Shown here piece after piece: positions 43,641-52,182 of a DNA stretch of 62,995 nt. The DNA is from JAJRXG01 sp038523965 (lineage in GTDB: Bacteria; Bacteroidota; Bacteroidia; Chitinophagales; Saprospiraceae). Under the pieces are notes generated by a model that was given only the letters and a program-made list of their open reading frames with translations, had not been told where the DNA came from and made no database searches. The stretch is from assembly GCA_038523965.1 (NCBI GenBank), contig JBCBIX010000005.1, positions 1 to 62,995 of the forward strand. Reading direction: 5' to 3'. The translations under genes were made by a program, and so were the position numbers. Positions within the stretch are counted from its first letter, which is position 1. Each line of letters starts with the position of its first letter.

Positions 43641-43645
43641 ACATA
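43638..43645 (-). promoter_or_regulatory. Possible -7 element of the dinB promoter
   Basis: Read on the minus strand, TATGTTTG fits TAnnTTTG exactly. The expected transcription start would be near 43632, giving a leader of about 100 nt that contains the terminator hairpin. The -33 region overlaps the palindromes at 43658-43690 and has no clear TTG at the usual spacing. Confidence 0.4.
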
Positions 43646-43657
43646 GCGCTATTTATA

Positions 43658-43690
43658 TTAGAATGCTAATTAATTTAGCAATGTGCTAAA
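43658..43690. promoter_or_regulatory. Tandem palindromes upstream of dinB (operator candidates)
   Basis: TTAGAATGCTAA (43658-43669, TTAG-N4-CTAA) and TTTAGCAATGTGCTAAA (43674-43690, perfect 7-nt arms around 3 nt) lie side by side. Both contain the half-site TGCTAA. Such paired sites are typical of dimeric repressors and lie directly upstream of the -7-like element. A damage-response repressor is a reasonable guess, given the gene controlled. Confidence 0.5.
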
Positions 43691-43704
43691 TATATGAGTT
43701 TTTA

Positions 43705-46700
43705 TTATGCGTTTAGCTCCACCATACCTGACTTCTTCGTCTTGCGCATCGTCTCCTGGCGTAGTGTATATGCCGCATCATTAAATCTGGGATCTGTCAC
43801 ATAGGGGAGCTTGGTCATCGCCGAGACCTCGATACTGTGAAATCCAAACTCCTCGACGACGGTACCTGTGATCGCATAGATACCCTTCCCTCGAAAGGGG
43901 TGCTTCGCCGCTACAGGAGGAAAATGTGTAGTGTCGATAAAGTGACCATCCAAATCGATGAATGTTCCAAAGTTCATGTAGTCACCACGTGAGGTCTTCG
44001 TGTTCTTGACAGAAATGAGATAACCCACGATCGTGATTACCTGGCGACATAACCTTGGGAAGTCTGCGCGTACATGGGTACTGTACTGGTCCAAACTCTC
44101 GACCAGATCAAAGGGGTTCGATAGAGGATACCCCAGGAGTTCTAACTGATCAAAGGTCTCCTCGAGCGCGCCTGTCGCCAGATCGGGGAGTTGGTAGTCC
44201 TTAACCGGTGGTGTAAACAGACGTGTCTGTGTAGCCGAAGGCTTCGTCGTCTTGGTGAGTAGCTGGTGAGCCTTCCACAGTAGCGAGCGCTTCGTATACC
44301 CCAGACTACGAAAGGCATCCATTCGGACCAACAGACACAATTGTTCAAGCCCGATTACATTGCGATCAACGAAAGAAACAAAGTCCTCATAGGGACCATT
44401 AGCCTGTCGCTCCTGGACTAAGGCCTGGGCCAACTCTGACTCAATACCATGGATGAAGCCCAGTCCGATGTAAATGTTGGTACCTGTGATCGTACAGTAG
44501 TAGTCACTCTGGTTCACACAGGGAGCATGTAGAGTTGCTCCGTGCATGCGAGCTTCGTGCGCATAGAGCTCAGCACGGTAAAACCCTCCACCATTATTAA
44601 TAGTGGCAACCATGTACTCAAGTGGAAAGTAAGCCTTGAGAAATAGACTCTGATAGCTCTCCACGGCATAGGATGCCGAATGCCCCTTGGCAAATGCATA
44701 TCCTGCAAAACTCTCAATCTGTCGCCAGATTTCTTTTGCCTCAGCATCAGGATGCCCCAACTCGCGACAATTGCTAAAGTACTTGTCTTGGATCTTGAGA
44801 AATTCTTCTCGCGAGCGATACTTCCCTGACATCCCTCGACGCAAGACATCAGCTTCGCCCAGAGTAAGCTTGGCATAGTAGTGAGCTACCTTGATGACAT
44901 CCTCCTGATAGACCATAATACCATAGGTGTCGGGCATAATGTCCCAGAGGATCGGATGCGCCTGTTTGCGTCGCTCTGGATCTCGCTCACGTAGGATGTA
45001 CTCGCGCATCATGCCGGACTGTGCTACCCCAGGTCGGATGATCGAGCTGGCAGCAACCAGGCCGAGATAAGTATCGACACGCAGCTTACACAGGAGCATT
45101 CTCATTGCTGGAGACTCCACATAAAAACAGCCAATGGCATTGCCTTCACGAAGGAGACTCTTGATACGTTCATCCTGCTTGAACCGGCGGAGGTCATGGA
45201 TGTCGATAGGGTCGGCAGTCGGATGATTATCAGCGACAATGCTAAGTGTGTCTTTGATCTTACCGAGACCCCGCTGTCCCAAAATGTCAAACTTGTACAA
45301 ACCCACATCCTCTGCCACGTGCATATCAAACTGTGTCGTCGGAAACCCCTTGGGTGGTAGCCATGTGGCACTATAGCGCTGTAGTGGATTGTGCGAGATC
45401 AGGATACCACTCGAGTGTACACTGAGATGGCTGGGCATCTCATGTTCATAGAGGTACTTAGCATAGTGGAGGACGTAACGCGAGAATTGGTTGTCGGCCC
45501 TGGGTGCTTGCTTTTGGTTGAGAGAGGCGATGAGGTTATCTGTCTCTTCCTTCGGTAGTCCGAAGACCTTGCTGAGCTCTCGGATAGCCGCACGAGGTTT
45601 GAACGAATTATATGTGGCCAACAGTGCCGCATGATCGAACCTCCGAAAGATGTAATCTGTGACATCTTCACGATCCTTCCAGGAGAAGTCGATGTCAAAG
45701 TCTGGAGGGTTCTGCCGAAACACATTGATAAATCGCTCGAAGTAGAGATCTAATTCTATCGGATCCACATCGGTGATACGAAGTAAATAGGCGATGATAC
45801 TATTCGCTCCGCTCCCGCGTCCGACATAGAAATAACCACGATCTCGGGCATAGCTTGTGATGTCCCAATTGATTAAAAAGTAAGACAGAAATCCCTTTTG
45901 TGCGATGATCTCCAACTCCTTATCGATGCGGGTGCGGATCTGATCAGTCATGGTGGGATATCGATAACTGAGGTTAGCATGACAGAGCTCACGGATCTTA
46001 GCCATATCCTCCGCTTCGGTCTGATGATAGGTCTTGAGGTTCTGACTCTGCTGACCCGTGAAATCAAACGTGACACCACACTGCTCTAACAGAGACTGCG
46101 TGTTGTGAACTGCTTGTGAATGCTCTCGATACAGGTGCAGTAGTGACTCTCGGGATCTGAAGACATCTGTGGGCCCAGCATAGTCGACTGGTCTGACCTT
46201 AGTGTAGATCGTGTTCAGGTCGATAGCCCGCAGGAGCTTATGCACAGGATAGTGGAGTCGATCACTGCATGTAGATGTTGCGAGTACCACCATGCGTGAA
46301 GGATCGCTGACTCCTTTGTAGGCCATCTTGTTAAGGTCTTCGATACGTACTCCGATCCATTCGTTGGGTCGGAGTAATCGTGATGGCACCCTGGTGCTTG
46401 GGTAGATGACATGAACATGCTCAAATGGTGGCGCCTCCGCTGGAAAAGGAAGATCATGATGAAGGTGATACGTCAAAAAATGATTGATCTGCTCATATCC
46501 ATCATTGTTCTGAGCCAGAGCCACATAGCATTGCTGAATGCCATCATTGCGAAAATCAACTCCAACAACTGGCGTGATCCCGTGTCGAGGTGCCTGACGT
46601 ATGAAGTCCAGACATCCAGAAGTACTATTGATGTCTGTGAGTGCTACCGTGATATATCGGAGTTGCTGTGCAGTTGCCAGTAACTTATCTGGACTTAGCA

Positions 46701-46743
46701 GGCCATATCGGAAGCTGAAGTAAGAGTGTGTATTGAGTAACAT
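43705..46743 (-). CDS. DnaE-type DNA polymerase III alpha subunit (probable mutagenesis paralogue)
   Basis: The 1012-residue C-family polymerase has a degenerate PHP domain at the start (LLNTHSYFSFRYG; ALTDINSTSG, lacking the TDH histidine), catalytic Asp residues in NPPDFDIDFSWKDREDV and LYKFDILGQRGLGKI, and a C-terminal OB fold (VITIVGYLISVKNTKTSRGD). QTRLF at residues 839-843 (44215-44229) precedes the OB fold where the clamp motif of E. coli DnaE also lies. It is about 150 residues shorter than replicative DnaE, and its place next to dinB resembles ImuC/DnaE2 cassettes. It may instead be the cell's main DnaE, as no second copy can be checked. Confidence 0.9.
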   Translation of the reverse strand: MLLNTHSYFSFRYGLLSPDKLLATAQQLRYITVALTDINSTSGCLDFIRQAPRHGITPVVGVDFRNDGIQQCYVALAQNNDGYEQINHFLTYHLHHDLPFPAEAPPFEHVHVIYPSTRVPSRLLRPNEWIGVRIEDLNKMAYKGVSDPSRMVVLATSTCSDRLHYPVHKLLRAIDLNTIYTKVRPVDYAGPTDVFRSRESLLHLYREHSQAVHNTQSLLEQCGVTFDFTGQQSQNLKTYHQTEAEDMAKIRELCHANLSYRYPTMTDQIRTRIDKELEIIAQKGFLSYFLINWDITSYARDRGYFYVGRGSGANSIIAYLLRITDVDPIELDLYFERFINVFRQNPPDFDIDFSWKDREDVTDYIFRRFDHAALLATYNSFKPRAAIRELSKVFGLPKEETDNLIASLNQKQAPRADNQFSRYVLHYAKYLYEHEMPSHLSVHSSGILISHNPLQRYSATWLPPKGFPTTQFDMHVAEDVGLYKFDILGQRGLGKIKDTLSIVADNHPTADPIDIHDLRRFKQDERIKSLLREGNAIGCFYVESPAMRMLLCKLRVDTYLGLVAASSIIRPGVAQSGMMREYILRERDPERRKQAHPILWDIMPDTYGIMVYQEDVIKVAHYYAKLTLGEADVLRRGMSGKYRSREEFLKIQDKYFSNCRELGHPDAEAKEIWRQIESFAGYAFAKGHSASYAVESYQSLFLKAYFPLEYMVATINNGGGFYRAELYAHEARMHGATLHAPCVNQSDYYCTITGTNIYIGLGFIHGIESELAQALVQERQANGPYEDFVSFVDRNVIGLEQLCLLVRMDAFRSLGYTKRSLLWKAHQLLTKTTKPSATQTRLFTPPVKDYQLPDLATGALEETFDQLELLGYPLSNPFDLVESLDQYSTHVRADFPRLCRQVITIVGYLISVKNTKTSRGDYMNFGTFIDLDGHFIDTTHFPPVAAKHPFRGKGIYAITGTVVEEFGFHSIEVSAMTKLPYVTDPRFNDAAYTLRQETMRKTKKSGMVELNA

Positions 46744-46796
46744 GGTTGAGCCGTGATGGTGAGTAGAATTAGATGGTGATGCATGCGATCTGATTT

Positions 46797-46817
46797 TCCT
46801 TTTTTCTAAAAAAAGGA
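46797..46817. repeat. Inverted repeat whose loop is the stop codon of the radical SAM gene
   Basis: On the minus strand TCCTTTTTT and AAAAAAGGA are perfect 9-nt complements separated only by TAG, the stop codon. A three-base loop and A-T-rich stem give a weak hairpin. No T-run follows. It sits in the 62-bp gap before dnaE and may be chance or a translation-termination or RNA-stability feature. Confidence 0.45.
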
Positions 46818-47888
46818 GAGTTGTGGTTCGCGCATCTGGTAGTAGAGATCGGTGTTGTACGGAGGTAGTGACCGATCAGCGAAGTACTTCTGTCGGACAA
46901 GTGCCATCTGCTGCGAGATCATCTGTGCATAGTGTCCCTCCCCGCGCATCCGCGTACCAAATCGACTGTCGCTCAGGACACCACCATGGCAGTCCTGGAT
47001 CTGGTGGATGACACGATCATAGCGGTCAGGGTAATTCTTTCGGAGCCAATCTTTGAATATCGTGGCGACATCACCATTGAGTCGGATGACAGTATGGTTA
47101 ATCGACTGTGCTCCCGCGTCAGCACAGCGAGCAGCGATGTCATGGATCTCACTATCATTCATGCTGGGGATGATCGGTGCGATCATCACGCTCACTGGTA
47201 TGCCTGCATCAGTGAGGGTGCGCACGAGATCGATGCGCTTATGTCCAGTCGCCGTCCGTGGTTCGAGTCGCTGGCGTAGCGTCTCATCGAGTGTCGTGAT
47301 CGATATGGCGACACGGACCAGTTGATGTGCAGCCATCTGCTGGAGTAGGTCTATGTCTCGGAGTATTAGTGCATTCTTCGTAATGAGCCCTGTTGGATGT
47401 CGATACCTCCAGAGCACCTCTAACATCTGCCGTGTCAGCTTGTAAGTACGTTCAGCAGGCTGGTAGCAGTCTGTATTGCCAGAGAACATGATGGGTTGTG
47501 GCTCCCAGCGCTTGGAGCGAATCTTTCTCTCAAGGAGTGCAGGTGCATCACGTTTCACCAGGATATTGGACTCGAACTCGATCCCTGCACTATATCCCAA
47601 GTATGTATGTGTGTTACGAGCGTAGCAGTAGATACAACCGTGTTCACATCCCTGGTAGGGGTTCATCGAGAGATAGTGACCGATATCAGGGCTATCCACC
47701 TTGTTCAGGATAGACTTGGGGTGGGTCTCGATATAACTGGTGCGCTTCGCTGCTGCGATCTCATCATCATCGTGCCAGTGTAGACCCGAGGTATCGAGGT
47801 GAGTATGATCGAATTTATTTGGCGGGTTGATCTGGGCGCCACGGCCTTTGATATAGGCATCAGAATCTTGACTCATGCAATACTTCAT
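46806..47888 (-). CDS. PA0069/Rv2578c-type radical SAM protein (SplB-like) with C-terminal clamp motif
   Basis: The 360-residue protein has the radical SAM cluster motif CEHGCIYCYARN (C-x3-C-x2-C) and blocks typical of the spore photoproduct lyase-like PA0069 group: GRGAQINPPNKFD near the start, MNPYQGCEHG, MFSGNTDCYQPAE, and ISITTLDETLRQRLEPR. The last five residues are QLSFF, which fits the sliding-clamp pentapeptide (QL[SD]LF-like) and lies at the very C-terminus. It is 62 bp upstream of a DnaE-type polymerase. A role in DNA damage repair is inferred from these two facts. Met5 is an alternative start. Confidence 0.88.
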   Translation of the reverse strand: MKYCMSQDSDAYIKGRGAQINPPNKFDHTHLDTSGLHWHDDDEIAAAKRTSYIETHPKSILNKVDSPDIGHYLSMNPYQGCEHGCIYCYARNTHTYLGYSAGIEFESNILVKRDAPALLERKIRSKRWEPQPIMFSGNTDCYQPAERTYKLTRQMLEVLWRYRHPTGLITKNALILRDIDLLQQMAAHQLVRVAISITTLDETLRQRLEPRTATGHKRIDLVRTLTDAGIPVSVMIAPIIPSMNDSEIHDIAARCADAGAQSINHTVIRLNGDVATIFKDWLRKNYPDRYDRVIHQIQDCHGGVLSDSRFGTRMRGEGHYAQMISQQMALVRQKYFADRSLPPYNTDLYYQMREPQLSFF

Positions 47889-48043
47889 GTGCAGATGAAA
47901 GAATATGCTAAGTCAACGGCCCACGAAGTACGACAAAAGTTGGATACGATGCCACCTCCTGTGCTGGTGCGTGTCTATTTGCATAGTGAGCTCGGGACTG
48001 AGTAGTTAGGTTCTCCCATATTTGGCCATCGATATCTATAGAT

Positions 48044-49147
48044 ATGCAGATCACACTTACACCTGTTGTGTTGCTCTATACCGTACTCATCGTCATGGGT
48101 ATGTTCGCCGGGGTCGTGCTCTTCACTCGGAGGAAGGATGATGCAAGGGCGAGGCTATACTTAGGTGGTCTGCTCGTGTGTGTGTCACTCTGGTTGGTGG
48201 ATGCCCTGTTGAGAGTCAGTGGAGTCTATCGCCAGAACCCAAACCTGTACTTCCTCCCGATCTACTACTCATTTGCCTTTGGTCCACTGGTCTACTTCTA
48301 TGTCCGGAGCTTAGTGGATCGACAGTTTAGATGGAGGTGGGGTCATGTGATTCACTTCGTACCAGTAGTCGTACAAGGAGCACTTTACATCTTCCTGTCT
48401 CTGCAGTCATACGACTACAAACTATTCTATTGGATGGAGGTCCATCAACCATACACCTATCGTATTGAGTTCGACGGTACTTTCCTCTCACTTGCCATCT
48501 ATCTGGTATTCTCGCTCTGGGTATTGTCGCGGTACCGTCGAGCCATCCGAGAGCAGTTCTCTGAGTTGTCTCGCATTCGTCTTACTTGGCTCGTCATACT
48601 TATGGTGCTCATCTTACTCCTGTGCATTCTCTGGTTTATCGAAGCGATCGCCAGAGATTTCTATGATAGCTTCTACCAAGTAAACTACACAACTGCGATA
48701 CTTGGGCTACTCACCTTGGTACTGGCCTATGGCGGACTATCTCAGGACGCATTAACCACAGTAGAACTCCCTCCAACTGACCCGCCAACGAACAACAAAG
48801 TGATCCCAACCGATCTCATCGATAAGGTCAGACATCACATGGAATCAGAATCTGCCTATCTCCAGGCGGGTTTGAGTCTGAAGACATTTGCTGAAAATTG
48901 TCATCTCCCTGTGCGGTCGGTATCAGAAGTCATTAATCATGGCATCGGAAAGACATTTCATGACTACGTGAATGAACTACGCGTCATCGAGGTCCAAAAC
49001 CGTCTGAAGACCGTCGATCTCTCTATGTATACCATCACAGGAGTAGCTCTCGAATGTGGGTTTAACTCCAAAGCCACCTTTAATCGGCTGTTCAAGGAAC
49101 ACACTGGTATCACCCCGACCTCCTTCCTCAACCAGCAACGTAAGTAA
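48044..49147 (+). CDS. Membrane-bound AraC-family transcriptional regulator
   Basis: The N-terminal 235 residues of this 367-residue protein hold about seven hydrophobic helices (VVLLYTVLIVMGMFAGVVLF; LAIYLVFSLWVLSRY; LVILMVLILLLCILWF). The C-terminal 110 residues are an AraC/XylS double helix-turn-helix (LQAGLSLKTFAENCHLPVRS; TITGVALECGFNSKATFNRL; FKEHTGITPTSFL). This architecture is common in Bacteroidota and suggests a membrane sensor coupled to DNA binding. Targets are unknown. Candidates are the lipoprotein, YceI and sulfatase genes just downstream. Confidence 0.9.
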   Translation: MQITLTPVVLLYTVLIVMGMFAGVVLFTRRKDDARARLYLGGLLVCVSLWLVDALLRVSGVYRQNPNLYFLPIYYSFAFGPLVYFYVRSLVDRQFRWRWGHVIHFVPVVVQGALYIFLSLQSYDYKLFYWMEVHQPYTYRIEFDGTFLSLAIYLVFSLWVLSRYRRAIREQFSELSRIRLTWLVILMVLILLLCILWFIEAIARDFYDSFYQVNYTTAILGLLTLVLAYGGLSQDALTTVELPPTDPPTNNKVIPTDLIDKVRHHMESESAYLQAGLSLKTFAENCHLPVRSVSEVINHGIGKTFHDYVNELRVIEVQNRLKTVDLSMYTITGVALECGFNSKATFNRLFKEHTGITPTSFLNQQRK

Positions 49148-49251
49148 ACAGGCGGTATCGTCTCATCCCTTGCGCTGAGCCGTCTCAAAACAGGTTCTAA
49201 GACTTCGCAAGACCCATAAACAGGCAGTTTTGGACCATTCATTCATTTCAA

Positions 49252-49785
49252 ATGTCCGACTGTATGTATCGACACTTTCTCTTTTTCCATTTGTTCGTGT
49301 GCACTGCGATGGTGGGCTGCTCACAGCCGTCAGACTGGAGCGATCACACACGAGTCTTGCCAGATGAACTTCGGGAACTTCCCGTCGGCGCTGTCCTCCT
49401 TCACAGCCCCAATCCTAACTATGCTGAACTCAATGAAACCCCAAAGCAGTCCGATACGAAGTATGTGTGGAAACATGCAGCTACTGTCATGGCCCTTGAT
49501 AAAGCTCTTCAGGTTGTAAAGGCTGGGTCGTACATCTGGTATAGCGAGGCTGGCTGGCAGCGCAATGTCCAGTATTCGCGTCGGGACTTTGCCAAACGAT
49601 TCAGGTGTCCCAAGGGAAAACTTGAGCCCGGAGTCCGCTACACATTCGAAAAGAACTATCGATACGGTGATGTCGACTACGGGGGTGATGCCCTCTGGTA
49701 TGTGATCGCCGAAGATGCTGATGGCAACCGCTACAAGGGTATTGGCCTGATCGAAACAGAATCCTATTCACCAAACAAAAACTAA
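49252..49785 (+). CDS. Putative lipoprotein of unknown family
   Basis: The 177-residue protein has a lipoprotein signal (FFHLFVCTAMVGCSQPS, lipobox MVGC) and a strand-rich mature part with several aromatic clusters (GSYIWYSEAGWQRNVQYSRR; KNYRYGDVDYGGDALWYV). No metal or heme motif is visible. It precedes a YceI gene by 2 nt, so the two are probably co-translated and may act together at the outer membrane. Met5 is an alternative start. I do not recognise the family. Confidence 0.65.
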   Translation: MSDCMYRHFLFFHLFVCTAMVGCSQPSDWSDHTRVLPDELRELPVGAVLLHSPNPNYAELNETPKQSDTKYVWKHAATVMALDKALQVVKAGSYIWYSEAGWQRNVQYSRRDFAKRFRCPKGKLEPGVRYTFEKNYRYGDVDYGGDALWYVIAEDADGNRYKGIGLIETESYSPNKN

Positions 49786-49787
49786 TT

Positions 49788-50360
49788 ATGAAATACTACA
49801 TCACCATTCTATTCGCCTTGTGGATTACAAGTTTTCTGCACGCACAGACCTATCAGATGGATGCTGCAGCATCAGAAATGATTTGGACCGGATATGGAGA
49901 AATCGGGAATTTTGTCCAAACGGGTGCAGTCACATTTACGTCTGGACAAGTGATCTGTGACGGTGATTCGATCTCTGGTGGAAACATGGTTATCGATATG
50001 ACATCGATAGACCATGAGAATGGACAACTCCGCAAGCATCTCCGGGCAAAGGATTTCTTTCATATCAAGAAGTATCCAAAAGCCACATTTGTCTTAGCAT
50101 CCAGTAGCACTGATCGTTTATTCGGCCGTTTGACGATCAAAGGTGAGACACACCCTGTAGTCATCCCGATATCTGTTCAAGCAGATCACGAACAATTAGT
50201 CATCACAGGAACGGCGATCATCGATCGAACTAAATATGGTATCAAATACAACTCTTCGCGCTTCTTTCAGAACCTGGGCAACTACGCTATCAAGGATAAT
50301 TTTGATCTGGAATTTCGCATCGTTGCTAACCTGATCAACCCTAACAATTCGGACAAGTGA
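49788..50360 (+). CDS. YceI family periplasmic lipocalin-like protein
   Basis: The 190-residue exported protein has a signal peptide (YYITILFALWITSFLHAQ). The YceI domain is seen in YQMDAAASEMIWTGYG, then IDMTSIDHENGQLRKHLRAK and DFFHIKKYPKATFVL, and the later GRLTIKGETHPVVIPI. Members form a lipid-binding beta-barrel that holds isoprenoid or quinone-like molecules. It is tightly linked to the preceding lipoprotein gene. The ligand is unknown. Confidence 0.92.
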   Translation: MKYYITILFALWITSFLHAQTYQMDAAASEMIWTGYGEIGNFVQTGAVTFTSGQVICDGDSISGGNMVIDMTSIDHENGQLRKHLRAKDFFHIKKYPKATFVLASSSTDRLFGRLTIKGETHPVVIPISVQADHEQLVITGTAIIDRTKYGIKYNSSRFFQNLGNYAIKDNFDLEFRIVANLINPNNSDK

Positions 50361-50476
50361 GTGGGTTTCTCTACGCAGGGTTTTTAGAGGACGATTTGAA
50401 CTTAGATGCTTACGTACATTCCAACTTACCTTATGCGAAGCGTGAGTCGATTGTACCTTAGGGTCAAAAGATCACT

Positions 50477-52024
50477 ATGAGATGGGCTATAATCCTCATG
50501 TTACTTGTGTTGTACTCGTGTCAGCGAGAGGAGGCTCCATCCACCCCGCCAAATATAATCTTCATCATGGCGGACGACCACGCCGAGAAAGCGATAAGTG
50601 CCTACGGGTATGACCTTCTTCAGACACCCTACATTGATCGTTTAGCCACTGAAGGGATCTTGTTTGAAAACAGCTTTGTCACCAACTCCATCTGTGCGCC
50701 GAGTCGAGCCGTCTTACTCACTGGGAAATACAGTCACCTCAACGGACTCCGCGATAATCGCGACCGATTCGATGGTGATCAACTGACATTTCCAAAGCTA
50801 CTTCAGCAAGGTGGATACAAAACTGCCATGGTTGGCAAGTGGCACCTGAAGACAACTCCTCAGGGCTTCGACTACTGGAATGTACTTATCGGGCAAGGCG
50901 ACTATTATAATCCGCGCATGGTAGCCATGGGTGATACCACCACACACATTGGATACACTACGGATCTAATCACAGATTTCGCATTGGATTACTTAGAAAA
51001 CCGAGACAGTACGAAGCCATTCTGTATGATGTTCCATCACAAGGCTCCGCATCGCAATTGGATGCCACACCCCCGTCACTTTGGTTTGCTGGATGGTCGA
51101 GATATTGCAATTCCAGAGAACTTCTATGACGACTATAGTGGACGCGCCACTCCTGCTGCAGCACAGGATATGCACATCGATGACATGTTCATGTATCAGG
51201 ACATGAAGTTGCACCCCGAACGCTACACAGGAGCAACTGGGTCGGGAGGTGGTCCTGCGGGCTTCAGTGACCAGCGTGCTTGGGCCAATGCTTATGGTCG
51301 CATGACTCAAGAACAACAGGCAGCATGGGATGCCCATTATGACCCAATCATTGAGAATTTCGTCAATAATCCCCTGTCAGGTCAAGAGCTGAGCGAGTGG
51401 AAATACAGACGCTATATGGAAGACTACCTCGGATCGGTAGCTGCCGTGGATGAAGGGGTCGGACGTGTCTTAGACTATTTGGACGACCATGACCTCACCG
51501 ATAATACAATTGTGATTTATACTTCTGACCAAGGCTTCTACCTCGGTGAACATGGATGGTATGATAAACGGTGGATGTATGAAGAGTCCCTCAGCATGCC
51601 ACTTCTCATGCGATATCCACGTGAGATCGCCCCAGCTCAACGCAACCAAGACATAGTGCTAAACTTGGACCTTGCTCCCACCCTATTGGACTACGCAGAT
51701 GTGGAGATCCCTGATGATTTTCAAGGTCGATCCCTGCGCAATGTAGCAGGCTCAAAAACACCAGAAGACTGGCGGACTTCGATGTACTATGAGTACTTCG
51801 AATATCCGCATGGATGGCATAGCGTTCGACAACACAACGGGGTTCGCACATCAAGTCATAAACTGATCCACTATCAGACCATCGAAGAATGGGAACTATT
51901 CGATCTTGAGAATGATCCAACAGAGATGACCAGCGTCTACGATAACCCTTCTTATGCTGAGGTGCAGGCTGATCTTCATGAGGAATTAGATCGGCTGCGC
52001 CAGGTCTATTCTGTATCAGAATAA
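50477..52024 (+). CDS. Sulfatase (arylsulfatase-type lipoprotein)
   Basis: The 515-residue exported enzyme hydrolyses sulfate esters. It has a short lipoprotein signal (ILMLLVLYSCQREE). The alkaline-phosphatase-like fold is seen in NIIFIMADDH (calcium ligands), the modification motif CAPSR in SICAPSRAVLLTGKY, MVGKWHLKTTPQGFD, and IYTSDQGFYLGEHGWYDKR with further metal ligands. The Cys must be converted to formylglycine by a maturase, which is not encoded nearby. The wording of the motifs is near that of sulfated-glycan-degrading sulfatases in marine Bacteroidota, but no glycan utilisation locus is visible. Confidence 0.93.
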   Translation: MRWAIILMLLVLYSCQREEAPSTPPNIIFIMADDHAEKAISAYGYDLLQTPYIDRLATEGILFENSFVTNSICAPSRAVLLTGKYSHLNGLRDNRDRFDGDQLTFPKLLQQGGYKTAMVGKWHLKTTPQGFDYWNVLIGQGDYYNPRMVAMGDTTTHIGYTTDLITDFALDYLENRDSTKPFCMMFHHKAPHRNWMPHPRHFGLLDGRDIAIPENFYDDYSGRATPAAAQDMHIDDMFMYQDMKLHPERYTGATGSGGGPAGFSDQRAWANAYGRMTQEQQAAWDAHYDPIIENFVNNPLSGQELSEWKYRRYMEDYLGSVAAVDEGVGRVLDYLDDHDLTDNTIVIYTSDQGFYLGEHGWYDKRWMYEESLSMPLLMRYPREIAPAQRNQDIVLNLDLAPTLLDYADVEIPDDFQGRSLRNVAGSKTPEDWRTSMYYEYFEYPHGWHSVRQHNGVRTSSHKLIHYQTIEEWELFDLENDPTEMTSVYDNPSYAEVQADLHEELDRLRQVYSVSE

Positions 52025-52125
52025 GATTTTCAATCACGAATTATGGGAGGCGCTTTTTATGGATTCAACCCTTCTGGTTGCAAACATCGCTTTTATGGTT
52101 GGATGGATTCAGGTACAAACCATGA

Positions 52126-52143
52126 GCCTTTCGTCATAAAGGC
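52126..52143 (+). terminator. Weak hairpin after the sulfatase gene
   Basis: GCCTTT-CGTCAT-AAAGGC forms a perfect 6-bp stem with a 6-nt loop, followed by CTTTCATTTT. It lies between the sulfatase and ThuA-domain genes and could be a modest intrinsic terminator. The U-tract is interrupted, so confidence is low. Confidence 0.35.
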
Positions 52144-52182
52144 CTTTCATTTTGCAGCAGCACTAAACCATAATTATTGATC

